Positions 10,152 to 19,305 are shown, numbered from the stretch's first letter. The stretch: 64,000 nt of DNA from an uncultured Bacteroidota bacterium (GCA_902622575.1 CACNQJ010000003.1:1-64000), one strand, 5' to 3'. Made by a program: numbers and translations. Notes: a model not told the origin generated them from the sequence alone.

Positions 10152-11349
10152 AAATGTCGATTTGATTTCTGACCAGATCCTCAAAACCTTCTCTTTTTCT
10201 GATTAACTGAAAATTGTTGTTGATATACATTGCCTCTGCTGGTCTATATCTTGAGTTGTAGTTGCTAGACATCGTATGACAATAGGCTCCAGCGTTATTA
10301 AAGCATAGTAGGTCGCCATTTCTAATTGTAGATATTTTTCTGTTAGTTGCAAATGTGTCTGTTTCGCATATATATCCAACGACTGAATAATATCTTTGAA
10401 TATCATTTGAATTTGAAATATTTTCTATATGATGGCTGGCTCCATACATCATTGGTCTTAAAAAGTGATTAAAACCTGAATCTACCTGAGCAAACACTGT
10501 TGATGTAGTTTGTTTGATTGAGTTTACTTTACATAAAAATTTACCAGATTCACTTACAAGAAACTTACCTGGTTCAAACATTAGTGTTAATTTTTTGCCA
10601 TATTCTTTACAAAATAAATTAAATCTTTTTGATAATTTATCTCCTAATTCTTTGAGGTTAGTTTCACTATCATTTGGAAAATAGGGGACTTTAAAACCAC
10701 TACCAAAATCTATAAATTCAAGTTTATCAAAATTTTTAGCCGTATCAAATAATATTTCAGATGCTCTTAAAAAAACATCAATATCCAAAATATCACTTCC
10801 TGTGTGCATATGAATACCATTTACTTTAATTTTAGTATTGTTTACAATTCTTAATAAATGAGGAATTTGGTGGATACTAATACCAAATTTAGAGTCAATG
10901 TGCCCAACAGAAATTTTAGTGTTTCCACCAGCCATTATATGTGGATTAATTCTTATACATATTGGAACTGAGGGGTTATTATTTCCAAATTCCTCAAGAA
11001 CTGAAAGATTATCTATATTAATTTTAACTCCTAGTTGAGAAGCTTTTTTTATTTCATCCATTGATACACCGTTTGGAGTATAAATAATTTTTTCAGGTTT
11101 AATACCGCATTTTATTGCTAGATTAACCTCCTGAATTGAAACAGCGTCAATACCAGATCCAAGGTTAATAATAAATTTTAAAATTGAAATATTTGATAAA
11201 GCCTTTACTGCATAATTAATCTGAAGGTTGTCTACAGATTTAAATGAATTTTTTAGCTTGTTAAATTGTCTTTTAATCTTATTTGAGTCATACACATAGA
11301 GAGGTGATCCAAATTTCTCGGCTGCCTTAATAAGTTTTTGATTATTCAC
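10141..11349 (-). CDS. lysA: Diaminopimelate decarboxylase
   Basis: PLP enzyme that decarboxylates meso-diaminopimelate to lysine. Seen: the fold III (alanine racemase-type) barrel with the PLP lysine in INYAVKALSN (about residue 48), HMHTGSDI (about 180), FIDFGSGFKVPY, EPGKFLVSESG, and the C-terminal active-site CETDTFA motif. It is 402 aa, within family range. Convergent with mnmA and divergent from sucC; 125 bases separate the lysA and sucC starts. dapD is about 8 kb away. Confidence 0.93.
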   Translation of the reverse strand: MNNQKLIKAAEKFGSPLYVYDSNKIKRQFNKLKNSFKSVDNLQINYAVKALSNISILKFIINLGSGIDAVSIQEVNLAIKCGIKPEKIIYTPNGVSMDEIKKASQLGVKINIDNLSVLEEFGNNNPSVPICIRINPHIMAGGNTKISVGHIDSKFGISIHQIPHLLRIVNNTKIKVNGIHMHTGSDILDIDVFLRASEILFDTAKNFDKLEFIDFGSGFKVPYFPNDSETNLKELGDKLSKRFNLFCKEYGKKLTLMFEPGKFLVSESGKFLCKVNSIKQTTSTVFAQVDSGFNHFLRPMMYGASHHIENISNSNDIQRYYSVVGYICETDTFATNRKISTIRNGDLLCFNNAGAYCHTMSSNYNSRYRPAEAMYINNNFQLIRKREGFEDLVRNQIDIFSQ

Positions 11350-11474
11350 CTGGTGAAGTTAATTATAGAGATTTAAATTATTGTAAGATGAATTATTTGT
11401 AATAAAATAATATTCTAAAGTTATAAATAGAACAAAATTCAATTTTCTGGACAACTTTTTCTTAATTTTATAGA

Positions 11475-12668
11475 ATGAATCTACATGAGTATCAAGCTAA
11501 AGAATTACTTGCTTCAAATGGAGTTAATACACAAAAAGGAAAAGTGGTATCCAAAATTTCTGAAGTTGAAGTTGCAGCTAATCAACTCAAAATAGAAACT
11601 GATACTGAATTCTTTGTTATAAAAGCTCAAATTCATGCTGGTGGACGTGGCAAGGGTGGCGGAGTTAAAGTTGCCAAAAATCTCAAAGAACTAAACGATT
11701 ATTCCTCTTCAATTTTAGGCATGATGTTAAAAACTCCACAGACACCAAAAGAAGGTAAGTTGGTCAAGAAGATATTAATCGCTGAAGATGTATACTACTC
11801 AGGACCAAATAAACATAGCGAGTTTTATGTTTCAATTTTATTAAATAGATCTACATCACGACTGATGATAATGTATTCCACGGAAGGTGGTGTAGATATT
11901 GAAATGGTAGCTGAAAATACACCTCATTTAATTTATTATGAAGAGATTGATCCATCACTAGGGCTAATGCCTAATCAAGCTAGGAAAGTTGCATTTAATT
12001 TAGGTTTATCAGGTGTTTCCTATAAGAATATGGTAAAATTTATTTCTAGTCTTTATAATGCATATGTTAAATGCGATGCTTCATTATTAGAAATCAATCC
12101 TGTTTTAAAAACCTCTGACAATAAAATTATTGCAGTAGATGCCAAGATGGTTTTAGATGATAATTCAATTTTTAGGCATAAATCCTTTCAAGATTATAGA
12201 GATGAATCAGAAGAAAATCCAGTCGAAACTGAAGCAAGATCTGTTGGTCTAAACTATGTTGATTTAGATGGTAATATTGGATGCATGGTTAACGGAGCTG
12301 GTTTAGCAATGGCTACAATGGATTTGATTAAACAATCTGGTGGAGAACCTGCCAACTTTCTTGATGTTGGAGGAACAGCTGACGCAGATAGAGTAGAAGT
12401 AGCTTTCAATTTAATTCTCCAAGATCCAAAAGTTAAAGCAGTTCTGGTTAATATTTTTGGAGGAATAGTCAGATGTGATAGAGTTGCTAATGGTATTGTT
12501 CAGGCATATAAAAATATGAGAAACAAAATCAAAGTTCCAATTATTGTAAGACTACAGGGAACTAATTCTGATGAAGGAAAAAAAATTATTGACAACTCAG
12601 GATTGCAAATATACAGTGCTACTACTTTTTCAAATCTAACTGAAAGAATCAGAGAGGTTTTAGGATAA
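11475..12668 (+). CDS. sucC: Succinyl-CoA synthetase (ADP-forming) beta subunit
   Basis: TCA-cycle enzyme subunit interconverting succinyl-CoA and succinate with substrate-level phosphorylation. Seen: MNLHEYQAKELLASNGV start, ATP-grasp domain with VIKAQIHAGGRGKGGGVK (about residue 48), LLEINPV (metal-binding region) and the C-terminal CoA-ligase domain with FLDVGGTADADRV and VNIFGGIVRCDRVANG. It is 397 aa. sucD is not adjacent, as is common in Flavobacteriia. No TAnnTTTG box was found in the 125-base upstream gap. Confidence 0.96.
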   Translation: MNLHEYQAKELLASNGVNTQKGKVVSKISEVEVAANQLKIETDTEFFVIKAQIHAGGRGKGGGVKVAKNLKELNDYSSSILGMMLKTPQTPKEGKLVKKILIAEDVYYSGPNKHSEFYVSILLNRSTSRLMIMYSTEGGVDIEMVAENTPHLIYYEEIDPSLGLMPNQARKVAFNLGLSGVSYKNMVKFISSLYNAYVKCDASLLEINPVLKTSDNKIIAVDAKMVLDDNSIFRHKSFQDYRDESEENPVETEARSVGLNYVDLDGNIGCMVNGAGLAMATMDLIKQSGGEPANFLDVGGTADADRVEVAFNLILQDPKVKAVLVNIFGGIVRCDRVANGIVQAYKNMRNKIKVPIIVRLQGTNSDEGKKIIDNSGLQIYSATTFSNLTERIREVLG

Positions 12669-12781
12669 ATTGTCATTTTGTCATATTTTTTTCGATTATA
12701 ACTGACATAAAGTCATAAAAATTCATTTGGTCTACATTTTGAATTATTGCAATAAAAATGTTTAATTAAAATTTAATAATT

Positions 12782-13186
12782 ATGAATATTATAAAAAGAA
12801 CAAATTATCCGATCTTATTTGATGAATTTTTTAATGACTTCTTTAATGTTCAATCGTCGAGTATTCCTCCTCATAACATAATGGAGTCAGATAATGATTT
12901 TCAAATTGAATTTTCAGTACCAGGATCAAATAAAAAAGATTTTGAAATTGAAGTTGAAAATGATAATTTAAAAATTACAAAGAAAAAAGAAAAGATAGAC
13001 TCAGCTAATAATTACAATAGGCAGGAATTTAATTATAGCTATTTTGAAAAATCGTTTTTCTTACCTGATTCAATTGATCAAAATAAGATAACTTCAAAAT
13101 ATGATAATGGAATATTAAAAATTTTACTTCCAAAGAAAAAAGAGGTAATAATCCAAAATCAAAGAAAGTTTATCACAGTTAAATAA
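12782..13186 (+). CDS. Small heat shock protein Hsp20
   Basis: ATP-independent holdase chaperone of the alpha-crystallin/Hsp20 family. Seen: a short N-terminus, a beta-sandwich domain from about residue 35 (DFQIEFSVPGSNKKDFEIEVENDNLKI) and the closing YDNGILKILLPKK strand typical of bacterial Hsp20. The canonical C-terminal I-x-I anchor is weak here (VIIQNQ). At 134 aa it is a normal length. The 113-base upstream gap holds TACATTTTG near 12750, one base off the TAnnTTTG consensus, as a possible -7 box. A strong terminator follows the stop. Confidence 0.9.
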   Translation: MNIIKRTNYPILFDEFFNDFFNVQSSSIPPHNIMESDNDFQIEFSVPGSNKKDFEIEVENDNLKITKKKEKIDSANNYNRQEFNYSYFEKSFFLPDSIDQNKITSKYDNGILKILLPKKKEVIIQNQRKFITVK

Positions 13187-13190
13187 AAAA

Positions 13191-13216
13191 GAAGCGGGTT
13201 TTACCCGCTTTTTTTA
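13191..13216. terminator. Bidirectional intrinsic terminator (hsp20 / uvrB)
   Basis: GAAGCGGGTTTTACCCGCTTTTTTT forms an AAGCGGGT/ACCCGCTT stem followed by a T run on the plus strand and preceded by an A run, so it can act for both convergent genes. The uvrB stop codon (TAA, 13201-13203 on the minus strand) lies inside the hairpin. Confidence 0.9.
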
Positions 13217-15192
13217 TAGCCAGCTATTAAGTCTCTTAACCTAGCAGCTTCAATAAAGTCTAACTCTTTTGCAGCTTTAACCATATCTTTTCTTAAATCT
13301 GCAATTATTTTTTTCCTTTTATCGGCTGAGATATTATGATTAATATTAATGACATTTGTAGTGTCTTTTTTGATATTTAAATCAACTTCTTCTTTCTTAT
13401 GAAATGTTGTTTTTATATTTTTTTGGATTTGAGTGGGGCTGATATTATTAATCCTATTAAAATCCATCTGTTTTTTTCTTCGCTCTAAAGTTGTTTTTAC
13501 AGTATTCTTTATGCTTTCAGTTTCTTTGTCAGCATACATTATCGCTTTACCATTAATATTTCTTGCTGCCCTTCCTATAGTTTGTATTAATGATCTTTTA
13601 CTTCTTAAAAATCCTTCCTTGTCTGCATCTAATATTATTACCAAAGAAACCTCTGGAAGGTCCAACCCTTCACGTAATAGATTAACACCAACCAAAACAT
13701 CAAAAGCACCAATTCTTAATTCATTTAAAATTTCAACTCTTTCAATTGTGTCAATATCACTGTGGATGTAGCGAGACTTTACATTTACTTTATTAAAAAA
13801 ACTGACAAGTTCCTCTGCCATTTTTTTAGTTAGTGTTGTGATTAGAACTCTCTCATTGTTTTTAACTACTTTCTGGACCTCATTTAACACGTCATCTATC
13901 TGATTTTCGGTTGATTTAATTTCAATTTCTGGATCTAATAATCCAGTTGGTCTTATTATTTGTTCAACTATAATTCCTTCAGATTTGTTCAACTCATAGT
14001 CTGAGGGGGTGGCACTAACAAAAATTACTTGGTTTTGCAAACCCTCGAATTCCTCAAAAGTAAGCGGTCTATTATCCATGGCAGATGGTAGTCTAAATCC
14101 ATACTCTACTAAATTTTCTTTTCTACTTCTATCTCCACCATACATCGCTCTAATTTGTGGTAATGTAACATGACTTTCATCAATAATTGTTAGAAAATCG
14201 TCTGGGAAATAATCAATTAAACAAAATGGTCTTGTTCCAGGTTCACGGCCATCTATGTATCTTGAATAATTTTCAATTCCAGAGCAATAACCTAGCTCTT
14301 GCATCATTTCAATGTCAAACAGCGTTCTTTCATTTAATCTTTTCGCCTCTAAATTTTTACCAACCTCCTTGAAAAAAGTAACTTGTTTACCTAAATCTAA
14401 TTGAATTTGGGTAATTGCCTTTTGAAGTGCACTTTCTTGAGTAGAGAACATGTTGGCAGGGTATATTGATATCGAATCAACTTTTCGCATTTTTTTATTT
14501 TCAGAATATAAGATTTCATCAATTGATTCAATTTCATCTCCAAAAAAATTAATTCTAATTATACAATCTCTATAGCTCAAGCTAACATCAATTACATCTC
14601 CAGTAACCCTGAAATTTCCAGGGCTCAAATCTGATGTTGCTCGACTGTAAAGAGAATTAGATAACCTTTTTAACAATGATGTTCTACTAATTCTCGAATT
14701 TAAATCAATATTTATGGTATTTTTCTTGTAATCAACGGGATTTCCAATTCCATAAAGACATGAAACAGATGCTACAACAATTACATCTTTTCTGCCAGAT
14801 AATAGGCTTGTCGTAGCACTGAGTCTCAATTTTTCAATTTCTTCATTTATTGATAGGTCTTTTTCAATGTATGTATTTGTAACAGGGATATATGCTTCTG
14901 GTTGATAGTAATCATAATAAGAGACAAAATATTCTACTAAATTTTCAGGAAAATACTCCTTAAACTCTTTGTAAAGTTGGGCTGCTAAAGTTTTATTGTG
15001 AGCTATTACAAGTGTGGGCTGATTAATTTCCTTTATAACATTCGCTACAGTGAATGTTTTACCAGATCCAGTCACACCCTCCAATGCCTGATATCTTACC
15101 CTTTCTCTAATTCCATTTACCAAATTTAAAATTGCAGCTGGCTGATCCCCTGATGGATTATAATTGGACTTAAGATTGAAATTAAACATCAA
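13201..15192 (-). CDS. uvrB: UvrABC excision nuclease subunit B
   Basis: Damage-verification helicase-like subunit of nucleotide excision repair. Seen: the Walker A motif EGVTGSGKTFT (about residue 40), the beta-hairpin region YYDYYQPEAYIP (about 93), helicase motifs including DESH and FVSATPSDYE, LLREGLDLPEVSLV, QTIGRAARN, and a C-terminal UVR domain (KAAKELDFIEAARLRDLI). The length of 663 aa is standard. Start ATG at 15192; a shared promoter region of about 75 bases separates it from the divergent unknown gene. Confidence 0.97.
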   Translation of the reverse strand: MMFNFNLKSNYNPSGDQPAAILNLVNGIRERVRYQALEGVTGSGKTFTVANVIKEINQPTLVIAHNKTLAAQLYKEFKEYFPENLVEYFVSYYDYYQPEAYIPVTNTYIEKDLSINEEIEKLRLSATTSLLSGRKDVIVVASVSCLYGIGNPVDYKKNTINIDLNSRISRTSLLKRLSNSLYSRATSDLSPGNFRVTGDVIDVSLSYRDCIIRINFFGDEIESIDEILYSENKKMRKVDSISIYPANMFSTQESALQKAITQIQLDLGKQVTFFKEVGKNLEAKRLNERTLFDIEMMQELGYCSGIENYSRYIDGREPGTRPFCLIDYFPDDFLTIIDESHVTLPQIRAMYGGDRSRKENLVEYGFRLPSAMDNRPLTFEEFEGLQNQVIFVSATPSDYELNKSEGIIVEQIIRPTGLLDPEIEIKSTENQIDDVLNEVQKVVKNNERVLITTLTKKMAEELVSFFNKVNVKSRYIHSDIDTIERVEILNELRIGAFDVLVGVNLLREGLDLPEVSLVIILDADKEGFLRSKRSLIQTIGRAARNINGKAIMYADKETESIKNTVKTTLERRKKQMDFNRINNISPTQIQKNIKTTFHKKEEVDLNIKKDTTNVININHNISADKRKKIIADLRKDMVKAAKELDFIEAARLRDLIAGYKKSG

Positions 15193-15266
15193 ATAAATTA
15201 ACTTGCAAAATTACAAATTAGATAGTTTTAAATCTAAAAATTATAGTTTTACTTAAAATTAGACTT

Positions 15267-16337
15267 TTGAAAAATAATGATGATGTTAAAATATCGAGAA
15301 AGAAACCCTCCTTTAAGATTTCAAAAAAACTTGATAGCTACCTTAAATCATATAAAAGAGTTCAGAAAATACCAATTGAATATTCTGACTTATTGAGATA
15401 TGTTGGATCAGTTAAGGTTACAGATGATAAAGATGCTGATACACTTTGGCAAAGAGTATTCTTTAATGAAAACGAGAGATCAGAAATTGAAAATAATCTT
15501 AAAACCGTATATAATTTACTTTACTCTGATGGTAGTAATGATAGTTTTGATTTTCTAGTAGTCGATGCAATAGATTATTGCACATTTGGAAACTCAAATC
15601 CATTTAGAATTAAAATTAGAAACAGTTTAAACGATAATTTTACTTATTATTACGTCAAAATTGCTGATTCATCAAGAGTTTATGGACTTGAGTTTGAGCA
15701 TTTAACTTCACCTTATAATTTAAATTTCATTGTTTATAATGAAACGCTAATCGAGGAACATATAGCAGGGATACCTGGAGATGATTTTTTTAGTAATTAT
15801 TTAAAAAAATGTTCTATAAGAGAACAATCTCAAATTGCAAAAGAGTTTGTAAAATTTAGTGAAAGATGTATGATAAGACTATTAGGTGATATGAGGGCCT
15901 ACAACTATGTAATAATACCTACACATGATTTTGATCAAGTTGTATATAAAATTAGGGCAATTGATTTTGATCAACAGTCATATGAGGGTGAATTTTCTGT
16001 TTATAGACCTCAGCTTTACAAAGAAAACAGACCAATTGTTGAGCTAATAAAAGACAGGTTGATAAATAGCTCAATTAATCAGTATAAAGTAGAGGAGAGA
16101 GCAATAATTGTAAAGAGAATTTTGGGATCTAAAGAAAGAGTAGATAGTCTTTTAAGTTCAATGAAAAATGATATAATTTCGTCAAATGAAAACGTACGAA
16201 ATCTAGCTAGACAAATTTATCATCTAACCCATGACAATAAGTTTAAATTTTCAAAATCAATGGGAGATATCATGGGAAGTTCTATAGATTACATGATCAA
16301 CAACTATGAAAATCACTCGATGTTGAGAACAAATTAA
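15267..16337 (+). CDS. Unknown protein with kinase-like (PKL fold) motifs
   Basis: I do not recognise this protein by name. It is 356 aa with no signal peptide or membrane segment, so it is probably cytoplasmic. In order it shows YYYVKIAD (K131), EFEHL (about 142-146), LIEEHIAGIPGDDF (161-174), GDMRAYNYVI (D208, N213) and IRAIDFDQ (D233). These resemble a protein-kinase-like fold: VAIK lysine, helix-C glutamate, hinge, catalytic D-x4-N loop and DFG aspartate, with the same D-to-N spacing of 5 as DLKPEN. This is inference from motifs only. The start is TTG (15267). Its 3' end overlaps the convergent ctaA C-terminal frame by 4 bases. Confidence 0.55.
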   Translation: MKNNDDVKISRKKPSFKISKKLDSYLKSYKRVQKIPIEYSDLLRYVGSVKVTDDKDADTLWQRVFFNENERSEIENNLKTVYNLLYSDGSNDSFDFLVVDAIDYCTFGNSNPFRIKIRNSLNDNFTYYYVKIADSSRVYGLEFEHLTSPYNLNFIVYNETLIEEHIAGIPGDDFFSNYLKKCSIREQSQIAKEFVKFSERCMIRLLGDMRAYNYVIIPTHDFDQVVYKIRAIDFDQQSYEGEFSVYRPQLYKENRPIVELIKDRLINSSINQYKVEERAIIVKRILGSKERVDSLLSSMKNDIISSNENVRNLARQIYHLTHDNKFKFSKSMGDIMGSSIDYMINNYENHSMLRTN

Positions 16338-16744
16338 TCTTCAACACTCAAAAACCAAAAAAATTGAGATCCAAAAATTAAAACTGCTATTAAAAGATGG
16401 AGGGGCTGTGAGAGAAGGGGAAATGAGAAGTAATACATTGATGCACCTGCAATGATTTCAATAAAAATTAAAACTAAAATTATAGTTATCCATTTGGTAG
16501 TAATCTGAAGTTTTCTAGCAATAAAGAACAATAGAGCATTTGAAATAAGTATAAAAATGGAAAAGCTTCTGTGTATAAAAAAATTCAATTCAGGATCTGA
16601 GAGCCATAAACTTTTATTTTCAAAACCATAAAAATCAATATTAATATCTATAAATTCTCTGACTTTTAATCCAATTAAAATTTGAATCAACATTATAAAC
16701 ATAGATAATGCAATTAGCCTTTTTAAAAAATTAATATTTAGCAT
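16334..16744 (-). CDS. ctaA: Heme A synthase, C-terminal half (separate reading frame)
   Basis: Second half of a COX15/CtaA-type heme A synthase, which oxidises heme O to heme A for cytochrome oxidase in the inner membrane. Seen: four hydrophobic segments; LIQILIGLKVREFIDI; NFFIHRSFS and QPLHLLIA, whose histidines match the heme ligands of the second bundle. It is normally one protein of about 340 aa with the frame upstream. Here it is a 136-aa ORF starting ATG at 16744 and overlapping the N-terminal half by 14 bases in another frame. It could be translated by coupling, reached by frameshifting, or split by an indel or sequencing error. Confidence 0.8.
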   Translation of the reverse strand: MLNINFLKRLIALSMFIMLIQILIGLKVREFIDINIDFYGFENKSLWLSDPELNFFIHRSFSIFILISNALLFFIARKLQITTKWITIILVLIFIEIIAGASMYYFSFPLLSQPLHLLIAVLIFGSQFFWFLSVED

Positions 16745-17327
16745 CAGATTTTTTTATAATATATATTATTAAACAAACTATGACAATTGCCATCAGCATA
16801 TGTATTGAAATTTTATAAGGGGATAGATTTGAATCTACAACTAATTTTCCCAACCAAGCTTGGAAACCCATTGACAACACAACTAAACCTGAAAGAAATG
16901 TTACGTTTTTATTTTTTTTATATTCGTAGGTCGATAAAAAAAACATAATTAAAGTAGAAAATCCTGCAATTGCCCCAATTAATCTATTTATAAATTCAAA
17001 CCATGTATTTAGTGGATCAAATTTAGTGTAATCATGTTTTGTATATGGAATCCAATTACTGGATTCAAAACTTTCCTCTGAAATAAATTTATTCTTCGAA
17101 TTATAAAACTTTTCTTTATAAAGAATCATAACTCCTTCACCATAAATTTGATTTGGTTTCCAGGTTATTTTGTCAATGCTTGTGGGTGGAATTAAATATC
17201 CAAAACATTTAGGCCAATCTGGGCAACCCATTCCACTTCCTGTCATTCTAACAAGTGAGCCAGCTAGTATGACAAATAATACTAATAATAGAGATAATTT
17301 ACTAAAAAAAATAAAATTTTTATTCAT
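16731..17327 (-). CDS. ctaA: Heme A synthase, N-terminal half (separate reading frame)
   Basis: First half of CtaA/COX15. Seen: signature RMTGSGMGCPDWPKCFGYLIPPT (about residue 27), a large loop with the conserved YTKHDYTKF, FEFINRLIGAIAG, FQAWLGKLVVDSNLSPYKISIHM, and four hydrophobic segments. The usual E-F-x-H-R motif reads EFINR, with Asn in place of the first-bundle His ligand. The frame stops after KKSDAKY just where the loop before the fifth segment should be. Removing one A from the A7 tract 15 bases before this stop joins both halves into a single frame of about 335 aa. It overlaps the 3' end of cca by 8 bases. Confidence 0.82.
   Translation of the reverse strand: MNKNFIFFSKLSLLLVLFVILAGSLVRMTGSGMGCPDWPKCFGYLIPPTSIDKITWKPNQIYGEGVMILYKEKFYNSKNKFISEESFESSNWIPYTKHDYTKFDPLNTWFEFINRLIGAIAGFSTLIMFFLSTYEYKKNKNVTFLSGLVVLSMGFQAWLGKLVVDSNLSPYKISIHMLMAIVIVCLIIYIIKKSDAKY
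16749..16755. other. ctaA: Homopolymer A7 (minus strand) at the ctaA frame break
   Basis: Seven T on the plus strand, seven A in the coding sense (ATT ATA AAA AAA TCT). With six A the reading runs ...IIKNLMLNINFLKRL and enters the C-terminal half without a stop. This makes the tract the likely site of the frame change, whether by mutation, slippage or sequencing error. Confidence 0.7.
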
Positions 17328-18738
17328 TTGTACTTAAACCTAATTTTTTCCCCTTTTTAATCATCAATTTCTTAGCATCATCATAAGAATTAGCTATGTC
17401 TCCATTCAAAATAGACTCTTTAATGAAATCCTTAATTATTCCAATTTCTTTGCAGGGTTTTAAATTGAAATAGTTCATTATTTCTTCTCCAGTAACTGGT
17501 GGTTGAAAGTTTCGAATTTGATCTCTTTCTTCTACTATTTTTATTTTTTCTCTAACAATTTTGAAATTATTAAGATATTTTTTTTGAAGAAATTCATTTT
17601 TAGTTGTAATGTCAGCTTCACATAATATAAGTAGGTCATCGATATCATCACCAGCATCATAAATTAACCTTCTAACAGCTGAATCTGTAATATTTTCTAA
17701 AGAAAGCACTATTGGTCTTGAACTTAGAGAAACAAGTTTTTTTACATAAATTAATTTATCATTTAAAGGTAATTTCAGTCTTCTAAAAATTTTATCAACC
17801 ATTTTAGATCCCACGTATTCATGACCATGAAAGGTCCATCCAATTTTTTTATCAAATTTTTTTGTTTTAGGTTTTCCTATATCGTGTAACAACGCAACCC
17901 ATCTAAGCCAGAGCTTATCAGTTGTTCTACAAATATTATCTACCACTTTTAAAGTGTGATGGAAGTTGTCTTTGTGTGTTTTTCCTTCAATCTCATCTAC
18001 ACCACTTAGATCGCAAATTTCAGGCAAAATAATTCTTAGAAGCCCCGCATCATTTAATGCTTTAAATCCAATTGATGGATTTTTAGACATTAAAATTTTA
18101 TTCAATTCAATATTTATCCTCTCTTTTGAAATAATTTCAATTCTGTCTTTTTCTTTTTTTATAAAGTCAATATTCTGTTTATCAATTTTAAAGTCTAATT
18201 GTGAAGCGAATCTTGCCGCCCTAAACATTCTCAGAGGATCATCATGAAATGTGACTTGTGGGTCTAAAGGAGTTTTAATAATTTTCCTTTTCAAATCGGT
18301 AATACCATCAAATAAGTCAATAACTTTTCCAAAGTTTTTTTTATTTAAAGAAATAGCTAACGTATTAATTGTAAAGTCTCGCCTAGATAAATCATCTTGT
18401 AGTGTTCCTATCTCAATATCAGGGTTTCTACTGTTGCTACTATAACTTTCTTTTCTCGAACCAACAAATTCAATATCACATCCTTTAGTATTTAACATAG
18501 CAGTACCATATTTTTTGAAAATATGTATCTTTCCATTAACTTTTTTTGCAAAACCAAGAGCAAAATCTATTCCATTACCAATTACTAAAACATCAATATC
18601 TTTTGATTGTCTTTCTAAGATTAGATCTCTTACAAAACCTCCAACTAAGTATATCTCTACATTCTCTTCTTTAGAATAATTAGAAATTAAATTAATTATT
18701 GGATAGTGAATGTTTTTTGTAATGAGTTTTTTCATCAA
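17320..18738 (-). CDS. cca: CCA-adding tRNA nucleotidyltransferase / poly(A) polymerase family
   Basis: Class II nucleotidyltransferase, most likely adding or repairing the 3' CCA of tRNAs. Seen: head domain LVGGFVRDLILERQSKDIDVLV (about residue 30) with the DxD pair, RRDFTINTLAI, DPLRMFRAARFASQL, and an HD-superfamily domain with LLHDIGKPKT in the C-terminal half. The length of 472 aa agrees with Bacteroidota CCA enzymes carrying an HD domain. It overlaps the start of the ctaA N-terminal half by 8 bases and sits 3 bases after tsaC, so tsaC-cca-ctaA look co-transcribed. Confidence 0.92.
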   Translation of the reverse strand: MMKKLITKNIHYPIINLISNYSKEENVEIYLVGGFVRDLILERQSKDIDVLVIGNGIDFALGFAKKVNGKIHIFKKYGTAMLNTKGCDIEFVGSRKESYSSNSRNPDIEIGTLQDDLSRRDFTINTLAISLNKKNFGKVIDLFDGITDLKRKIIKTPLDPQVTFHDDPLRMFRAARFASQLDFKIDKQNIDFIKKEKDRIEIISKERINIELNKILMSKNPSIGFKALNDAGLLRIILPEICDLSGVDEIEGKTHKDNFHHTLKVVDNICRTTDKLWLRWVALLHDIGKPKTKKFDKKIGWTFHGHEYVGSKMVDKIFRRLKLPLNDKLIYVKKLVSLSSRPIVLSLENITDSAVRRLIYDAGDDIDDLLILCEADITTKNEFLQKKYLNNFKIVREKIKIVEERDQIRNFQPPVTGEEIMNYFNLKPCKEIGIIKDFIKESILNGDIANSYDDAKKLMIKKGKKLGLSTNE

Positions 18739-18741
18739 TAC

Positions 18742-19278
18742 TTATCTAATTTTTATAAAACTTTTATTATCCTTAATTTCAATTATGCTTGAGGGTTTTG
18801 ACCTACTAACATCGTTTGTTTTTACAAAATAATCAACTTGATCAATGATGTTGTTATCAATATCATGCATAGTTCTGGGAAATGGCAATCCACTAAGATT
18901 TGCAGATGTTGAGGTTATGGGATTATTTAATCCGGAAATTATGTCAATACAAAATTTATTTTTAGGAATTCTAACGGCAATAGAATTATTTGAAAATAAA
19001 GTAGATTTCAAATTTTTAAAAATTAATGTGGTTGGGGACTTTTGCATAAGAAATTCAAAAGCGAAATCTGGTATATTTTCTACATACCTACTCAACATAT
19101 CTAAATCACTCATCAGGAAAATTAATGATTTATTTGGTTCACTTTTCTTTATGGTATTAATTTTTCTTACTGCATTTAAATTATGAGCATCACAACCAAG
19201 TCCGTAAATTGTATCGGTAGGATATAAAATAATACCACCGTTTTTTAATACATTAATACATTTTACAACGTCACTCAT
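18742..19278 (-). CDS. tsaC: L-threonylcarbamoyladenylate synthase (TsaC/Sua5/YrdC family)
   Basis: Makes threonylcarbamoyl-AMP for the t6A37 modification of ANN-decoding tRNAs. Seen: ILYPTDTIYGLGCDAHN (about residue 17), IKKSEPNKSLIFLM, TLIFKN, VAVRIP-like IAVRIPKN, and ITSTSANLSGLP, all YrdC-domain hallmarks. At 178 aa it is the short TsaC form without the Sua5 extension. Lies between dapD and cca on the same strand. Confidence 0.9.
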   Translation of the reverse strand: MSDVVKCINVLKNGGIILYPTDTIYGLGCDAHNLNAVRKINTIKKSEPNKSLIFLMSDLDMLSRYVENIPDFAFEFLMQKSPTTLIFKNLKSTLFSNNSIAVRIPKNKFCIDIISGLNNPITSTSANLSGLPFPRTMHDIDNNIIDQVDYFVKTNDVSRSKPSSIIEIKDNKSFIKIR

Positions 19279-19305
19279 CCTAAATTTAAACTTTAATATT
19301 ATTTA

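Noticed and set aside
13433-13771. 112-aa plus-strand ORF inside uvrB
   Set aside because: Antisense shadow of uvrB; hydrophobic only because of the reverse of conserved helicase codons.
18845-19186. 113-aa plus-strand ORF opposite tsaC
   Set aside because: Antisense shadow of tsaC.
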